Below, piece by piece: positions 43,039-52,372 of a stretch of DNA of 64,000 nt. The notes beneath the pieces are model-generated. The model had not been told where the DNA came from. It was given only the letters and a program-made list of their open reading frames with translations, and made no database searches. The DNA lies in contig JAHBXT010000001.1 in assembly GCA_019636385.1 (NCBI GenBank), positions 372,001 through 436,000 on the forward strand, read 5' to 3'. The first letter of the stretch is position 1. Each line of letters opens with the position of its first letter. The stretch comes from Pirellulaceae bacterium. Lineage in GTDB: Bacteria > Planctomycetota > Planctomycetia > Pirellulales > Pirellulaceae. The position numbers were made by a program, and so were the translations under genes.

Positions 43039-43218
43039 TCAGTCATCATTCACGGGCAGGCCAGATAGTTCAAACATATAGGGTGGCACCAGATCGCAGT
43101 AGAAACGTGATTGTACTTGAAACTCACCACAAGTCACCTCACCTCCGTTCTGCGACCACCGGCCCACCCCAAACATGGCATCGAGACTGTCCTTGAATCC
43201 AATGGTATGGCCTGACAT
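43039..43218 (-). CDS. Possible small protein just upstream of the nitrilase gene
   Basis: 59 residues from ATG 43218 (GTG 43224 is also in frame), ending TGA at 43039, 8 bases before the nitrilase ATG on the same strand. Contains FKDSLDAMFGVGRWSQNGGE, CGEFQVQSRFYC and DLVPPYMFELSGLPVNDD. The composition is protein-like (aromatic residues, balanced charge) and the position fits a co-transcribed gene, but there is no clear ribosome binding site and no family I recognise. It may be real or chance. Confidence 0.4.
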   Translation of the reverse strand: MSGHTIGFKDSLDAMFGVGRWSQNGGEVTCGEFQVQSRFYCDLVPPYMFELSGLPVNDD

Positions 43219-43377
43219 CCCCACAGTCGATCATACGGTGCGATTGCGGAACCAAACCCTGAACCGCACAATTGAAGATTCTGTGCTCTACGATGATAAT
43301 AGAGGCTACTATTTCGGTAACGAACAACCGGCCGGTTTCAATTCGCCCGAATAGACCTCCTGTCGCCAGCCATTTCG

Positions 43378-46032
43378 ATGCCTGATTCAAGTTCCCTTCA
43401 GACCACCCAACCCGAATCCGCCCAGCCAGTGATGGTCGCGTCGGAAGCCGGGGATATCGAACTACTGGCACCGGCTGGTAATTGGGACTGTGCTCGCGCT
43501 GCGATCGAAAACGGTGCCGACGCAATCTATTTTGGACTGGATGTTGGCTTTAACGCTCGCGCGCGAGCCACCAACTTCCACTTGAACGATCTACCTAAGC
43601 TGATGGACACGTTGCATCGACAAGCTGTCCGTGGCTACGTCACGCTCAACACGCTCGTGTTTACAGACGAACTGCAACGTCTGGAGGACAATGTTCGGCA
43701 GTTGGCCGACGCCGGCGTGGATGCCGTCTTGGTGCAGGATTTGGGGGCGGCCCGTTTGATCCGCCAACTGTGCCCTAACTTAACTTTGCACGCTAGCACT
43801 CAGATGACGCTAACCTGCGCTGCGGCTATCCAGCAGATTCAGGAATTGGGAATCCGTCGCGTCGTGTTGGCTCGCGAATTATCGATCTCAGAAATCACTG
43901 CAATCCACGCTGCAACCTCGATGCCTCTGGAAACCTTTGTTCATGGCGCACTGTGCGTGGCCTACAGCGGACAATGCTTGACCAGCGAATCGCTCGGCGG
44001 TCGCAGTGCCAATCGTGGCCAGTGCGCTCAGGCCTGTCGATTGCCCTACGATCTGATATGCGATGGCCAGCAGCGCGATCTGGGAGCGGTCAAGTATCTG
44101 CTCAGCCCACAAGACTTGGCAGCCCACGATTGGATTCCGCAATTGCTACAGGCCGGAGTCTGCTCGCTAAAAATCGAAGGTCGATTGAAGACTGCTGAGT
44201 ACGTCGCCAACGTCTGCCAACATTATCGCCGTGCACTTGACGCCGCACTAACTGGCCAACATCGGCGGCTGACCCCGACACAGAAATCCGAATTAGAGCT
44301 GAGCTTCTCACGCGGCTTTTCACCGGGTTGGCTCGATGGATGTGACCACAAGCAGTTAGTGCCGGGGCTCAGCAGCGCCAAGCGCGGAATTCTTTTGGGG
44401 ACTGTCGTTAGGCAACTCAGTTCACGTCTGACAATTGATCTAGTCACGCCTCTGGCGGTGGGTGATGGAATTGTCGTCGAAGGCAATCGCTTCAGCGGCG
44501 AAGAACTAGGCGGGCGAATCTATCAGATGTGGCAAAATGGCCAGCCCACCAGCGGTGCCGCCTCAGGCCAAGTGCAGATCGCTATGCAGCACGGGGTGCT
44601 GGAGAAGGCTGAGGTTTCTTCAGGAACGCGTGTCTTCAAGACCGATGATCCGCAACTGACCAAACGTCTGCGACAGAGCTTCCAAACGGCCGATCCGGTC
44701 AAGCGGGTGCCGGTTGATATCCACGTACGAGTGGCCGTTGGCCAGCCCATCCAGTTGACCGCCCAGATGCTCCAGCCCGTAGCACCAGACCAACAACGGC
44801 CACTCAGCCCGGTGACGCTGACCAGCGATTTCCTGCCCGCAGAGGCACGCAATCGACCACTAGACCACGCGATGCTTCAGCAACAGCTTGGGCGGCTAGG
44901 GGGAACCGTGTACACTCTGCGCTGGCTGACTGCGGAGTTCATCGGTCAGCCCATGGTGCCACTGAGTATCCTCGGACAATTGCGGCGACAGTTGATCGAG
45001 GGTCTAGATGCCGCCAACGTTACTCGGCCTCTGGCGTGCGACGATCAACCGGTCGCGCTGCGCATGTTGGATCGACGGGGATCGACGACCGGTCCGCCAA
45101 CTGCCAGCAAGATTCCACCTGCCCCGGTTACGCTGCGAATTCTGTGCCGATCGCTATCGCAATTGGAGCAGGTGCTGTCGCTTGGTACCCGGTCGGTGAT
45201 CGCTGATTTTCATGATTTGCGACAATATCGACAGGCAATTCAAATGGCACGACAGTCCGGTGCCGACATCGAACTGGCCACGTTGCGCATTCACAAGCCA
45301 GGAGAAGATGGCCTGCTGCACGCACTCCGCAAGCACTGTCAGCCGACCGATGCAACTGACGCGCCGTCGGGCGACTCCACGACTCGCGTCGGTTGGCTGG
45401 CTCGCAACCTGGCTGCGGTGCGCTACTGCCGTCAGCACGGCATTCCATTCGCGACCGACTTTTCCCTGAACGTTACGAATCCCTTGACTTTAGACCAACT
45501 TCGTCAGTGGGGAGCCGGTCGCATCACCGCCTCGTATGATTTGAATCGCGATCAATTGTTGGAGCTGACTGCGGCTTGCGACTCGGAACTTTTGGAAGTC
45601 GTGATTCACCAACACATGCCGATGTTCCACATGGAGCACTGTGTGTTTTGCAGCGTACTTAGCCCTGGCAAAAACAAGAGCGATTGTGGTCGCCCGTGCG
45701 ATCGGCATGACGTCCAGTTGCGGGATCGCGTGGGTGTCGAGCACGTTCTGCATGCCGACATTGGCTGCCGCAACACGCTCTACAATGCAGTGGCACAAAG
45801 CGGCGCAGAAGCGGTGGCCCGCCTTCGAGCATTAGGCGTTCGGCACTTTCGCGTCGAACTTTTGCGAGATAGTTCGCTGCAGCACACCCAGAGACTGGTA
45901 CAACTGTACCAGCAGTTAGTCGATGGACAGGTTGATGGCTCACAGGTCTGGCGCGAGCTGCAGGCGGACAACCGCATCGGAGTCACGCGAGGTACGCTCG
46001 AACAACCTCGCAATCCGCTAGCAATCCTTTAA
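43378..46032 (+). CDS. Peptidase U32 family protein, RlhA-like
   Basis: 884 residues. The U32 core (about 28-330): ELLAPAGNWDCARAAIENGA, AIYFGLDVGFNARARATNF, HASTQMTLT, then the Fe-S/motif region FVHGALCVAYSGQCLTSESL with GGRSANRGQCAQACRLPY. A DUF3656-like middle follows, and near the C-terminus another cysteine cluster HMEHCVFCSVL and DCGRPCDRHDV. E. coli RlhA, of this family, makes 5-hydroxycytidine in 23S rRNA; other members (UbiU/UbiV, TrhP) are hydroxylases in quinone or tRNA synthesis. The length, beyond the about 650 of RlhA, is due to the middle and C-terminal parts. Family firm; target RNA is inferred. Confidence 0.9.
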   Translation: MPDSSSLQTTQPESAQPVMVASEAGDIELLAPAGNWDCARAAIENGADAIYFGLDVGFNARARATNFHLNDLPKLMDTLHRQAVRGYVTLNTLVFTDELQRLEDNVRQLADAGVDAVLVQDLGAARLIRQLCPNLTLHASTQMTLTCAAAIQQIQELGIRRVVLARELSISEITAIHAATSMPLETFVHGALCVAYSGQCLTSESLGGRSANRGQCAQACRLPYDLICDGQQRDLGAVKYLLSPQDLAAHDWIPQLLQAGVCSLKIEGRLKTAEYVANVCQHYRRALDAALTGQHRRLTPTQKSELELSFSRGFSPGWLDGCDHKQLVPGLSSAKRGILLGTVVRQLSSRLTIDLVTPLAVGDGIVVEGNRFSGEELGGRIYQMWQNGQPTSGAASGQVQIAMQHGVLEKAEVSSGTRVFKTDDPQLTKRLRQSFQTADPVKRVPVDIHVRVAVGQPIQLTAQMLQPVAPDQQRPLSPVTLTSDFLPAEARNRPLDHAMLQQQLGRLGGTVYTLRWLTAEFIGQPMVPLSILGQLRRQLIEGLDAANVTRPLACDDQPVALRMLDRRGSTTGPPTASKIPPAPVTLRILCRSLSQLEQVLSLGTRSVIADFHDLRQYRQAIQMARQSGADIELATLRIHKPGEDGLLHALRKHCQPTDATDAPSGDSTTRVGWLARNLAAVRYCRQHGIPFATDFSLNVTNPLTLDQLRQWGAGRITASYDLNRDQLLELTAACDSELLEVVIHQHMPMFHMEHCVFCSVLSPGKNKSDCGRPCDRHDVQLRDRVGVEHVLHADIGCRNTLYNAVAQSGAEAVARLRALGVRHFRVELLRDSSLQHTQRLVQLYQQLVDGQVDGSQVWRELQADNRIGVTRGTLEQPRNPLAIL

Positions 46033-46061
46033 AGACAATTTGGTTAGCATCAAGACTGCAA

Positions 46062-46114
46062 CTACCGTCGCCAACCGGTGGTCTTGATAGGCATCCAACT
46101 ACGGGCGACGGTAG
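46062..46114. terminator. Eleven-base inverted repeat between convergent genes
   Basis: CTACCGTCGCC (46062-46072) and GGCGACGGTAG (46104-46114) pair perfectly, loop 31 bases. It lies 30 bases after the U32 stop and 44 bases before the stop of the minus-strand gene. No T run, but its place suggests a bidirectional end point. Confidence 0.5.
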
Positions 46115-46157
46115 CAACGCTCAATTGGCGAACTTGGCTGGCCTTAGCCCCGGCGAC

Positions 46158-46766
46158 CTAGGGCTTGATCACGGCTTCCCTGAGCATATCGCGAAAGCCC
46201 TGGGCGATTTTCTCGCACAGTTCGGCTGGTCCGGTTGCCTTGACGAAAAACATTCCCGACGATTTGGTGGGAATGATTCCGCCGATCAATTGGTAGCCAT
46301 CTTTTTTCGCTGCGGCACGGCCATCGCCCATCATGTCCCCAGCGTATGTTCCGGTAATGGTCACCATGTGCAGCTTATGAACGCCAACCTCCAGCTCCTC
46401 GACGATGGCCACATCCTTGGTAATTCTGCCGTCCGGCTGAGTGAACTGGCCGTACCAACGATCCAAATTCCCCTGCAATCCGCCGCCTGAGGCCATAACC
46501 GTGATGCGCACCGACGGGTCGTCAGGCTTGGCATCAGCGGGGAAGCGAAATTCATATTGGATCATATTGGGAAATCGCGGTTGCACCTGCTTCCACTGGC
46601 TGGGTGCCATCAGTATCAGCTTGCCGTCAGCCAGGGTCATTTTGACTGGCTGAGCCGCTTGCTTTTCAGCAGGCTTGTCCTCTGCCACGCAGGTTGACGC
46701 CACCGGCACAATGCCCCACACCACAGCTAACAAACTTATCGTTACGCACCGTCGCAGGCCACTCAT
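46158..46766 (-). CDS. Exported protein of unknown function
   Basis: 202 residues from ATG 46766 (GGAG 8 bases upstream); the frame extends 11 codons to 46799 without support. A signal peptide, CVTISLLAVVWGIVPVASTCV, ends near residue 28, so the mature protein is periplasmic or, given the cysteine, possibly a lipoprotein. The mature part contains GKLILMAPSQWKQVQPRFPN, YEFRFPADAKPDDPSVRITV, GNLDRWYGQFTQPDGRI and FFVKATGPAELCEKIAQGFR. It resembles small planctomycete secreted proteins of unknown role. It is single, convergent with the U32 gene. Confidence 0.75.
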   Translation of the reverse strand: MSGLRRCVTISLLAVVWGIVPVASTCVAEDKPAEKQAAQPVKMTLADGKLILMAPSQWKQVQPRFPNMIQYEFRFPADAKPDDPSVRITVMASGGGLQGNLDRWYGQFTQPDGRITKDVAIVEELEVGVHKLHMVTITGTYAGDMMGDGRAAAKKDGYQLIGGIIPTKSSGMFFVKATGPAELCEKIAQGFRDMLREAVIKP

Positions 46767-47005
46767 TGAAATCACTCCGCAACAAAAGGGGGATCGCATC
46801 CATCATCAACATTACCGACGCCCTGCAGCCAACTATGAATGTAGCTTGGCATCGAACCGACCGGACATCGCACAAGTTCCGTTCATCATCTATTACAGCT
46901 GGCTGCAAAGCAAGTCCCTGCACGCGTTGGCGATGCTGTGAGTGGCGTCTCACAACGCCGAACATTGACAGCTAATTAGGGATCAGACTTTGGGAAACAG
47001 ACCAC

Positions 47006-48034
47006 TCATAGGAACTTCGCGATGAGCGCGCACAGGTCGACGGTGCGGCAGCTGTAGCCCCATTCGTTGTCGTACCAACTTATAATCTTGGCGAGTTTGC
47101 CTTTGTCGCCCAAGACTTGAGTAAAATCGGCAGCAAAGATTGAGCTGTGCGGATCGTGGATGATGTCGGTGCTGACGATGGGGTCTTCGGTGTAGTCCAG
47201 GATGCCTTTGAGTGGCCCCTCGGCCGCTGCTTTCATGGCGGAATTGATGTCTTGTACAGTAACTTCCTTCTTCAAATTCACGGTCAAATCTACAACGCTG
47301 CCGGTTGGCACGGGGACGCGCATAGCGATACCGGTCAGCTTGCCCTTGAGTTCGGGCAATACCAGTCCGACGGCTTTAGCAGCACCGGTCGAGCTGGGAA
47401 TAATATTCTGTGCGGCACCGCGAGCCCGATAGGCATCGCTGTGAGGCAGATCATGCACGCGCTGGTCGTTGGTATACGCGTGAACGGTGGTCATCAATCC
47501 AGATTCAATGCCAAATGATTCGTGCAACACCTTGGCAACCGGTGCCAAGCAGTTTGTCGTGCAACTGGCATTGGAAACACACTTCATGTCGGCAGTCAGC
47601 TTGTCGTGATTGACTCCGATCACGCAGGTCAGGTCGGCACCGTCTTTGGCAGGAGCACTCAGCACCACGCGTTTGGCACCAGCCGTAAGATGCGTGTCGT
47701 AGCCCGGTTTGCCACCTTCGGTTCGTCCGGTAAAGATCCCGGTACTTTCAATGGCAATGTCCACGCCCAAATCTTTCCAAGGCAATTGAGTGGGGTCTTT
47801 GACCGACAAGGCCCGAATGGTCTTCCCATTGACAATCAAGTTACCATCTTTGGCTTCGACAGTGCCGGGAAAACGCCCGTGAATCGAGTCATACTTGAGC
47901 AGCGTGCGCATCATTTCCAGGTCGGTTAAGTCGTTGACAGCCACTACCTCGAACTCTTTGTTGCGAGCGATCAAATTGCGAAAAGTTAGCCGTCCGATGC
48001 GACCGAATCCGTTAATTGCAACGCGAGTTACCAC
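47006..48034 (-). CDS. gap: Glyceraldehyde-3-phosphate dehydrogenase, type I
   Basis: 342 residues from GTG 48034, which has GGAG 9 bases upstream; the frame to 48115 is 27 codons longer without support. NAD-binding motif [14 protein letters not shown] at 5-18, the catalytic C158 in [33 protein letters not shown], the substrate loop [15 protein letters not shown] and the closing [12 protein letters not shown]. It oxidises glyceraldehyde-3-phosphate with NAD in glycolysis. No other glycolytic gene is adjacent. Identification is firm. Confidence 0.96.
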   Translation of the reverse strand: MVTRVAINGFGRIGRLTFRNLIARNKEFEVVAVNDLTDLEMMRTLLKYDSIHGRFPGTVEAKDGNLIVNGKTIRALSVKDPTQLPWKDLGVDIAIESTGIFTGRTEGGKPGYDTHLTAGAKRVVLSAPAKDGADLTCVIGVNHDKLTADMKCVSNASCTTNCLAPVAKVLHESFGIESGLMTTVHAYTNDQRVHDLPHSDAYRARGAAQNIIPSSTGAAKAVGLVLPELKGKLTGIAMRVPVPTGSVVDLTVNLKKEVTVQDINSAMKAAAEGPLKGILDYTEDPIVSTDIIHDPHSSIFAADFTQVLGDKGKLAKIISWYDNEWGYSCRTVDLCALIAKFL

Positions 48035-48264
48035 CGTAATTGTCTCCGTGAAATAATGATGAACAGTAAGCTGTCGTAACGTTAGAGTTGGGGCACGATT
48101 ATACTGGCAGGCCACTGGGCAGCAACGACTGCTGGAAGGTGGCCGAGCGCAACTTGCAATTCAGGACTCTATGGAGCGCGAGGTGCCATAGTCGCCCCAT
48201 TAAGGCAGATGCATGACCATAACATACTCAGCAGCTTCACTATCCTTCAAGGCACTTTACCCGC

Positions 48265-49071
48265 ATGACCGGTCTACCCCAATGGAAACTACCGCGTGGC
48301 GTATATCGAGGAACATGGGACTACCTGCAATCGCAGTCGATTGCCCAGGACTACGACACGAAATTGGCTGACAGCAAACTGCTGCTTTTGGACCAGCAGT
48401 TCATCCAGCGATTCTTACCTCCTGTAGAACCGGGAAAGCCCCCACCGCTGGTTGCAGATTTAGGCTGTGGCACCGGTCGCATTTCGCGACTGCTGTCGCC
48501 GCTGGGATATCGCATGCTGAACGTGGACCTGAGCGCGGCCATGTTGGAACAGTTAAAGCGGCAGTGCCAGCATCCGCATCTAAACGAGTGCCTGCAAGCC
48601 AATCTGGTTGAATTGGACCTCATCACACCAGCTTCTGTGTCGATGGCTGTATGTCTGTTTAGCACTATCGGGATGATCCATGGTCGCAAGAATCGACAGC
48701 AGTTCTTGACCAGACTTCACAGTTCGCTGACGCCCGGCGCACCGCTGGTGTTACATGTTCACAATCGCTACCACAGCTTGTGGCACCCACGGGGACCGTC
48801 ATGGCTGCTGAGCACGTGGCTGCGGAGTCACTGGAACAGCGGCTGGGAATTTGGCGATCGTGTGTTTGCCGATCAAGGTTTGCCGGCCATGTTTTTGCAC
48901 ATTTACAGTCGCCGCGAGTTGTTGCAAGACTTGCACGTTGCCGGATTCGATACCATCGAGTTATTTCCGATTAATCCGCCCGGCGATGCCATCGTGCGCC
49001 GCAGGCTGCTGACTGGCTTAACTGCCGGCGGCTACTTCGCAGTGGCTCGATCCCGCATGGTATGCGGCTAA
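48265..49071 (+). CDS. Class I SAM-dependent methyltransferase
   Basis: 268 residues. Motif I is VADLGCGTGRISRLL (about 63-77) followed by the acidic residue of LNVDLSAAMLEQL, with LFSTIGMIHGR and VLHVHNRYHSLW further on. The C-terminal part (IYSRRELLQDLHVAGF) is consistent with small-molecule methyltransferases. The substrate cannot be named. The ATG at 48265 has an AAGG upstream at 13 bases, rather distant. It stands alone and is convergent with the RsmC-like gene, 79 bases away. Confidence 0.85.
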   Translation: MTGLPQWKLPRGVYRGTWDYLQSQSIAQDYDTKLADSKLLLLDQQFIQRFLPPVEPGKPPPLVADLGCGTGRISRLLSPLGYRMLNVDLSAAMLEQLKRQCQHPHLNECLQANLVELDLITPASVSMAVCLFSTIGMIHGRKNRQQFLTRLHSSLTPGAPLVLHVHNRYHSLWHPRGPSWLLSTWLRSHWNSGWEFGDRVFADQGLPAMFLHIYSRRELLQDLHVAGFDTIELFPINPPGDAIVRRRLLTGLTAGGYFAVARSRMVCG

Positions 49072-49150
49072 CGATACGGCCATCTAGCCACCGTCGCCAG
49101 GTGGCGGTGAAATCACATCTCGCAGGTCTTCGTGTTTGTACGAGCGCCTG

Positions 49151-50179
49151 TCAAGGTTTGCGACCGCAGCACACGAAGTAATGTCCCGACGGAAAAATAT
49201 CGACATCTTCCAGCAGCGACGGAAAGCTCGATTCATACCAGGCGGGCGATTTGGTGACAACCAGTAGCGCTCCACCTGGGCGCAGCCAACGCAGACTGAC
49301 TTCCACGAAATGCTGGGCGATGCTGTGGTCTCCGTAATAGGGTGGATTGGCCAATGCCACATCGACGGGACCGGACAGTTCCAAGTTTCCATCGGCGTTG
49401 TGATGAGCCACGATATTCGTCAATCCGTTCAGCTCCGCTGATTGCTGCAGACACTCGATCGAACGAGCATTGGAATCCACTGCATGAACCTGTCCATCAG
49501 TTTGCGCGGCGGCGAACAGAGAAAGCGTACCGGAGCCGCAGCCCATGTCCAATACATGATCGTGAGCGTCAATATCCACGGATCGCAGCAACTGTCGAGC
49601 ACCGTCATCAACGCGGCGATGGGCGAACACGCCTGGGCGACTGACCGCTTCTAAGAAACGGTCATGGCAACGGAAGCTGAATTTGGCTTGAAAGCATCGA
49701 AGCTTCCGAGGAGGCCCGCTGTTTTTTCCCCAGTAGACACATCCCTCATCCGCGCGATGACAACTGACCTTGCGAAACAGCGCCTGCATCTGCTCGTGAA
49801 CCCAACGATCCGCCGGATGATCGACTGACATGACCAGTGTGCCCTGCTCGGTCAATCGCAACACGGCTTGCTGCATCAAATCGCGTGTCAGCTCAGCTTC
49901 GCTACGCTTGAGCACTGGCATAGCAATCACATCGAAGCGGTCGTCGGGCAAATCTGCGGAACAACACACTTCGATTGCAGAATCCAAATCCTGCCGAGCG
50001 GCACTGGCCGCAAACAGATCCAGATACCAAGCCGTCACCTTCGAAAACTGGCAACTGCCCCACAAGTGCGTCGCTACCTGTGCGCGACCCGGTGAAATCA
50101 CGAGCCCGGAGTTTCCCGCGAGTTGCGGAAGATGATCGATCATCAATTGTTCAGTCGCTAGCGCATCCAGGCGAATCAT
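49151..50179 (-). CDS. RsmC-like methyltransferase (rRNA guanine-N2 type)
   Basis: 342 residues. The N-terminal half is a degenerate methyltransferase-like domain (LVISPGRAQVATHLWG, FDVIAMPVLKRSEAELTRDL) and the C-terminal half is active: VLDMGCGSGTLSLFAA as motif I, then HHNADGNLELSG and the LANPPYYGDHS catalytic loop with the N-P-P-Y motif. This duplicated architecture is that of RsmC and RlmG, which methylate guanine N2 in 16S or 23S rRNA. Which of the two it is cannot be decided. It starts 75 bases from the esterase gene downstream-adjacent on the same strand. Firm at family level. Confidence 0.88.
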   Translation of the reverse strand: MIRLDALATEQLMIDHLPQLAGNSGLVISPGRAQVATHLWGSCQFSKVTAWYLDLFAASAARQDLDSAIEVCCSADLPDDRFDVIAMPVLKRSEAELTRDLMQQAVLRLTEQGTLVMSVDHPADRWVHEQMQALFRKVSCHRADEGCVYWGKNSGPPRKLRCFQAKFSFRCHDRFLEAVSRPGVFAHRRVDDGARQLLRSVDIDAHDHVLDMGCGSGTLSLFAAAQTDGQVHAVDSNARSIECLQQSAELNGLTNIVAHHNADGNLELSGPVDVALANPPYYGDHSIAQHFVEVSLRWLRPGGALLVVTKSPAWYESSFPSLLEDVDIFPSGHYFVCCGRKP

Positions 50180-50253
50180 GATGATTTCATCCGCTTTCCG
50201 GCCAAGTTGAGCAAGTCGCCAGCGCCGCCAGGGTTTGCGGCAGGGTATTGAAG

Positions 50254-52032
50254 CTACAAACGCGGCTTGGGCAGCGCGATTGGCGGCGAGAACGTATCGA
50301 CACCCTTGATTTTCAATTTCCGCGCGTAGACACTTTGACCATCGGCGGCGTAGAGCATGTCGCGCAGTGGACCGCCGATGACGAGGCCGGTGATGGGTAA
50401 CGTCGACGGCTTGGACAGAATCAGATGCACGCGCCCCAGTTGATCCAACACCTGAATTCCTAGGGAACTAGCCACATACAATCGCCCTTGGTCGTCGGTG
50501 GCCAAAGCCGTCACTCCGCTGGAAGACTCCAGGTAGGGCACATGCAGATATCCGTATCGTTGACGATGCTGCAGCGAAAAGTCGTCGGCAATTTGAAAAT
50601 GCAATGTCCATGGTTCTTTAGGAAGGGCCACGTGCATGAAGGCTTGATCGGCCGTGGGAATCATGGCGGCTGGTCGATCAACTAGGTTGACCGCTTCGCG
50701 AACTTGCCCAGCATAGGTGCTCCAAAACAGCTTGTTGTTCGTCTCCTCGCTGAAATAAAACCCCTCGGGCAGCGTGACAAGGCGATGGCAAGGATGGTCT
50801 GGAATCACCACAGTCTCAGCACCTGTGACATCCAGCCGCAAAACCTGCTTGTTGTCTTTGGCACAATACAAGTTCTCGTCAGGCCCAAACCGCATCGATG
50901 AAATACGCCCAGAAAACTCTTTAAATACGCGCGTCTTTTGATCCTCGCTCAGTCGATAAATGCGTCCTGCGCGAGAGTCGCTGAAGTACACCACTCCCAC
51001 AGCATTGCAAGTGACGGTATCGATCGACTCATGGCTGGTGCTGACCTGTTGCCAGGTCGAGCCGGGGATCATGATGTCGGTTAACAAAGGCTGTGCCGCA
51101 TTGGGAGCCACCGCGATTGGTTGGGGAAAATCGCGCCACAGCCAGCGCAGCGCGTCGGGCATGATCTGCTTGGCGTGCTTCGAATCGTGGCCGCCGTCGC
51201 CCCAACTATGATGCACATCATAACCTGCCCATTGCAGCGCAGATAACATCGACTGATTGGCCAGCCACCAGTCGCCAGCATAAATGTTCAAGTCGCGACT
51301 ACCGCCCTGCAAAAAAATTCTTAGCGGTTTCTGCTCCGTCTTGCGCACCAACACCGGAAATTCATGGCCACCGCGAAGACCAACATAGGTACCGATCGTG
51401 CTAAGCACTCGGCGAAATGCATCGGGGCGTTCCCAGGCCGCGTTAAAAGCGCAAATGGCTCCGGAACTGGCTCCGGCAATAGCACGATGGTTCGGATCAG
51501 AACTTAAGTTATAGCGCGCGGCGACCTCAGGCAATAATTCTTCTAGTAGAAACCGCGCGTACCTGTCACCCAACGAATCGTACTCGAAGCTGCGGTTGAA
51601 ACGCGGTTGAGTTTCGGGCTTGGAGCTGGCGACGACCCCCGGAGAAACGAAAATACCAACTGTAACTGGCACTTCACCAGCATGAATCAATTCGTCCAGG
51701 ACCGCTGGCAAATTCCATTGGCTGGCTTGGGCCATTCCATCCTGGACGACCATCGTACATGCCGGCTTGTCGGCAGCGTATGCTGCCGGAACGTAGATCC
51801 AATAGTCACGTTGAGTACCCGGGAAGATTTTACTTGCCAAGCTATACGGGCCGTCGATCTTTCCTGCGGGTGGGTCCGATCGCTGGGTGGCATCCGTCTG
51901 CTCCTCTGCGGGTTCAGCACCGACCGAAGAGTCGCTTGTCTGCGCCCGGACTGATGGGCCTAATACCACCAGAAACAGTGCCAATCCGACTGTAACGCTG
52001 GGGGATCGAAATGCTCGGAGAAACTGCAGCAT
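50254..52032 (-). CDS. Exported esterase/enterochelin-esterase-like domain fused to a beta-propeller
   Basis: 592 residues from ATG 52032, whose product starts with a signal peptide (SVTVGLALFLVVLGPSVRAQ); the longer frame to 52170 is unsupported. Residues about 60-340 form an alpha/beta-hydrolase of the esterase-D/enterochelin-esterase type: nucleophile in GASSGAICAF, acid region SRDLNIYAGD and histidine in GDGGHDSKH. The second part (about 350-585) is an SMP-30/gluconolactonase-like propeller: GVVYFSDSRAGRIYRLSED, GRISSMRFGPDENLYCAK, EGFYFSEETNNKLF. The combination suits sugar-ester processing in the periplasm. Known fusions of this kind occur in planctomycetes. Confidence 0.88.
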   Translation of the reverse strand: MLQFLRAFRSPSVTVGLALFLVVLGPSVRAQTSDSSVGAEPAEEQTDATQRSDPPAGKIDGPYSLASKIFPGTQRDYWIYVPAAYAADKPACTMVVQDGMAQASQWNLPAVLDELIHAGEVPVTVGIFVSPGVVASSKPETQPRFNRSFEYDSLGDRYARFLLEELLPEVAARYNLSSDPNHRAIAGASSGAICAFNAAWERPDAFRRVLSTIGTYVGLRGGHEFPVLVRKTEQKPLRIFLQGGSRDLNIYAGDWWLANQSMLSALQWAGYDVHHSWGDGGHDSKHAKQIMPDALRWLWRDFPQPIAVAPNAAQPLLTDIMIPGSTWQQVSTSHESIDTVTCNAVGVVYFSDSRAGRIYRLSEDQKTRVFKEFSGRISSMRFGPDENLYCAKDNKQVLRLDVTGAETVVIPDHPCHRLVTLPEGFYFSEETNNKLFWSTYAGQVREAVNLVDRPAAMIPTADQAFMHVALPKEPWTLHFQIADDFSLQHRQRYGYLHVPYLESSSGVTALATDDQGRLYVASSLGIQVLDQLGRVHLILSKPSTLPITGLVIGGPLRDMLYAADGQSVYARKLKIKGVDTFSPPIALPKPRL

Positions 52033-52372
52033 TGGTAATTTCGGGGGAGCAGGTGTGTAAGTTGATAAGTTGATTTTGCTATCCAGCACCAGGCCCGTCG
52101 GCAGCCCAGTCCGGCAAGGCATTCTAAACCAATGCCTCCTTGGGAAAACCCCCAACTTCACGTGGTGCAATGGGCTCGAACACTAGGAATATACATAGCA
52201 GTGATAAATGGTCGTCACGCACAATCGGCAAATCCGATCCAACAACCCCCAGCACCCGGACCTTCGAAAGTCTCCGCCAGATCGCCTTGATTGCACAAAT
52301 TGCAGCTTCCAATTATGGTATAGAGCTGATTAATTGCACATCAAGCGACTGTTTTCCAAGCCAGGATCTACC

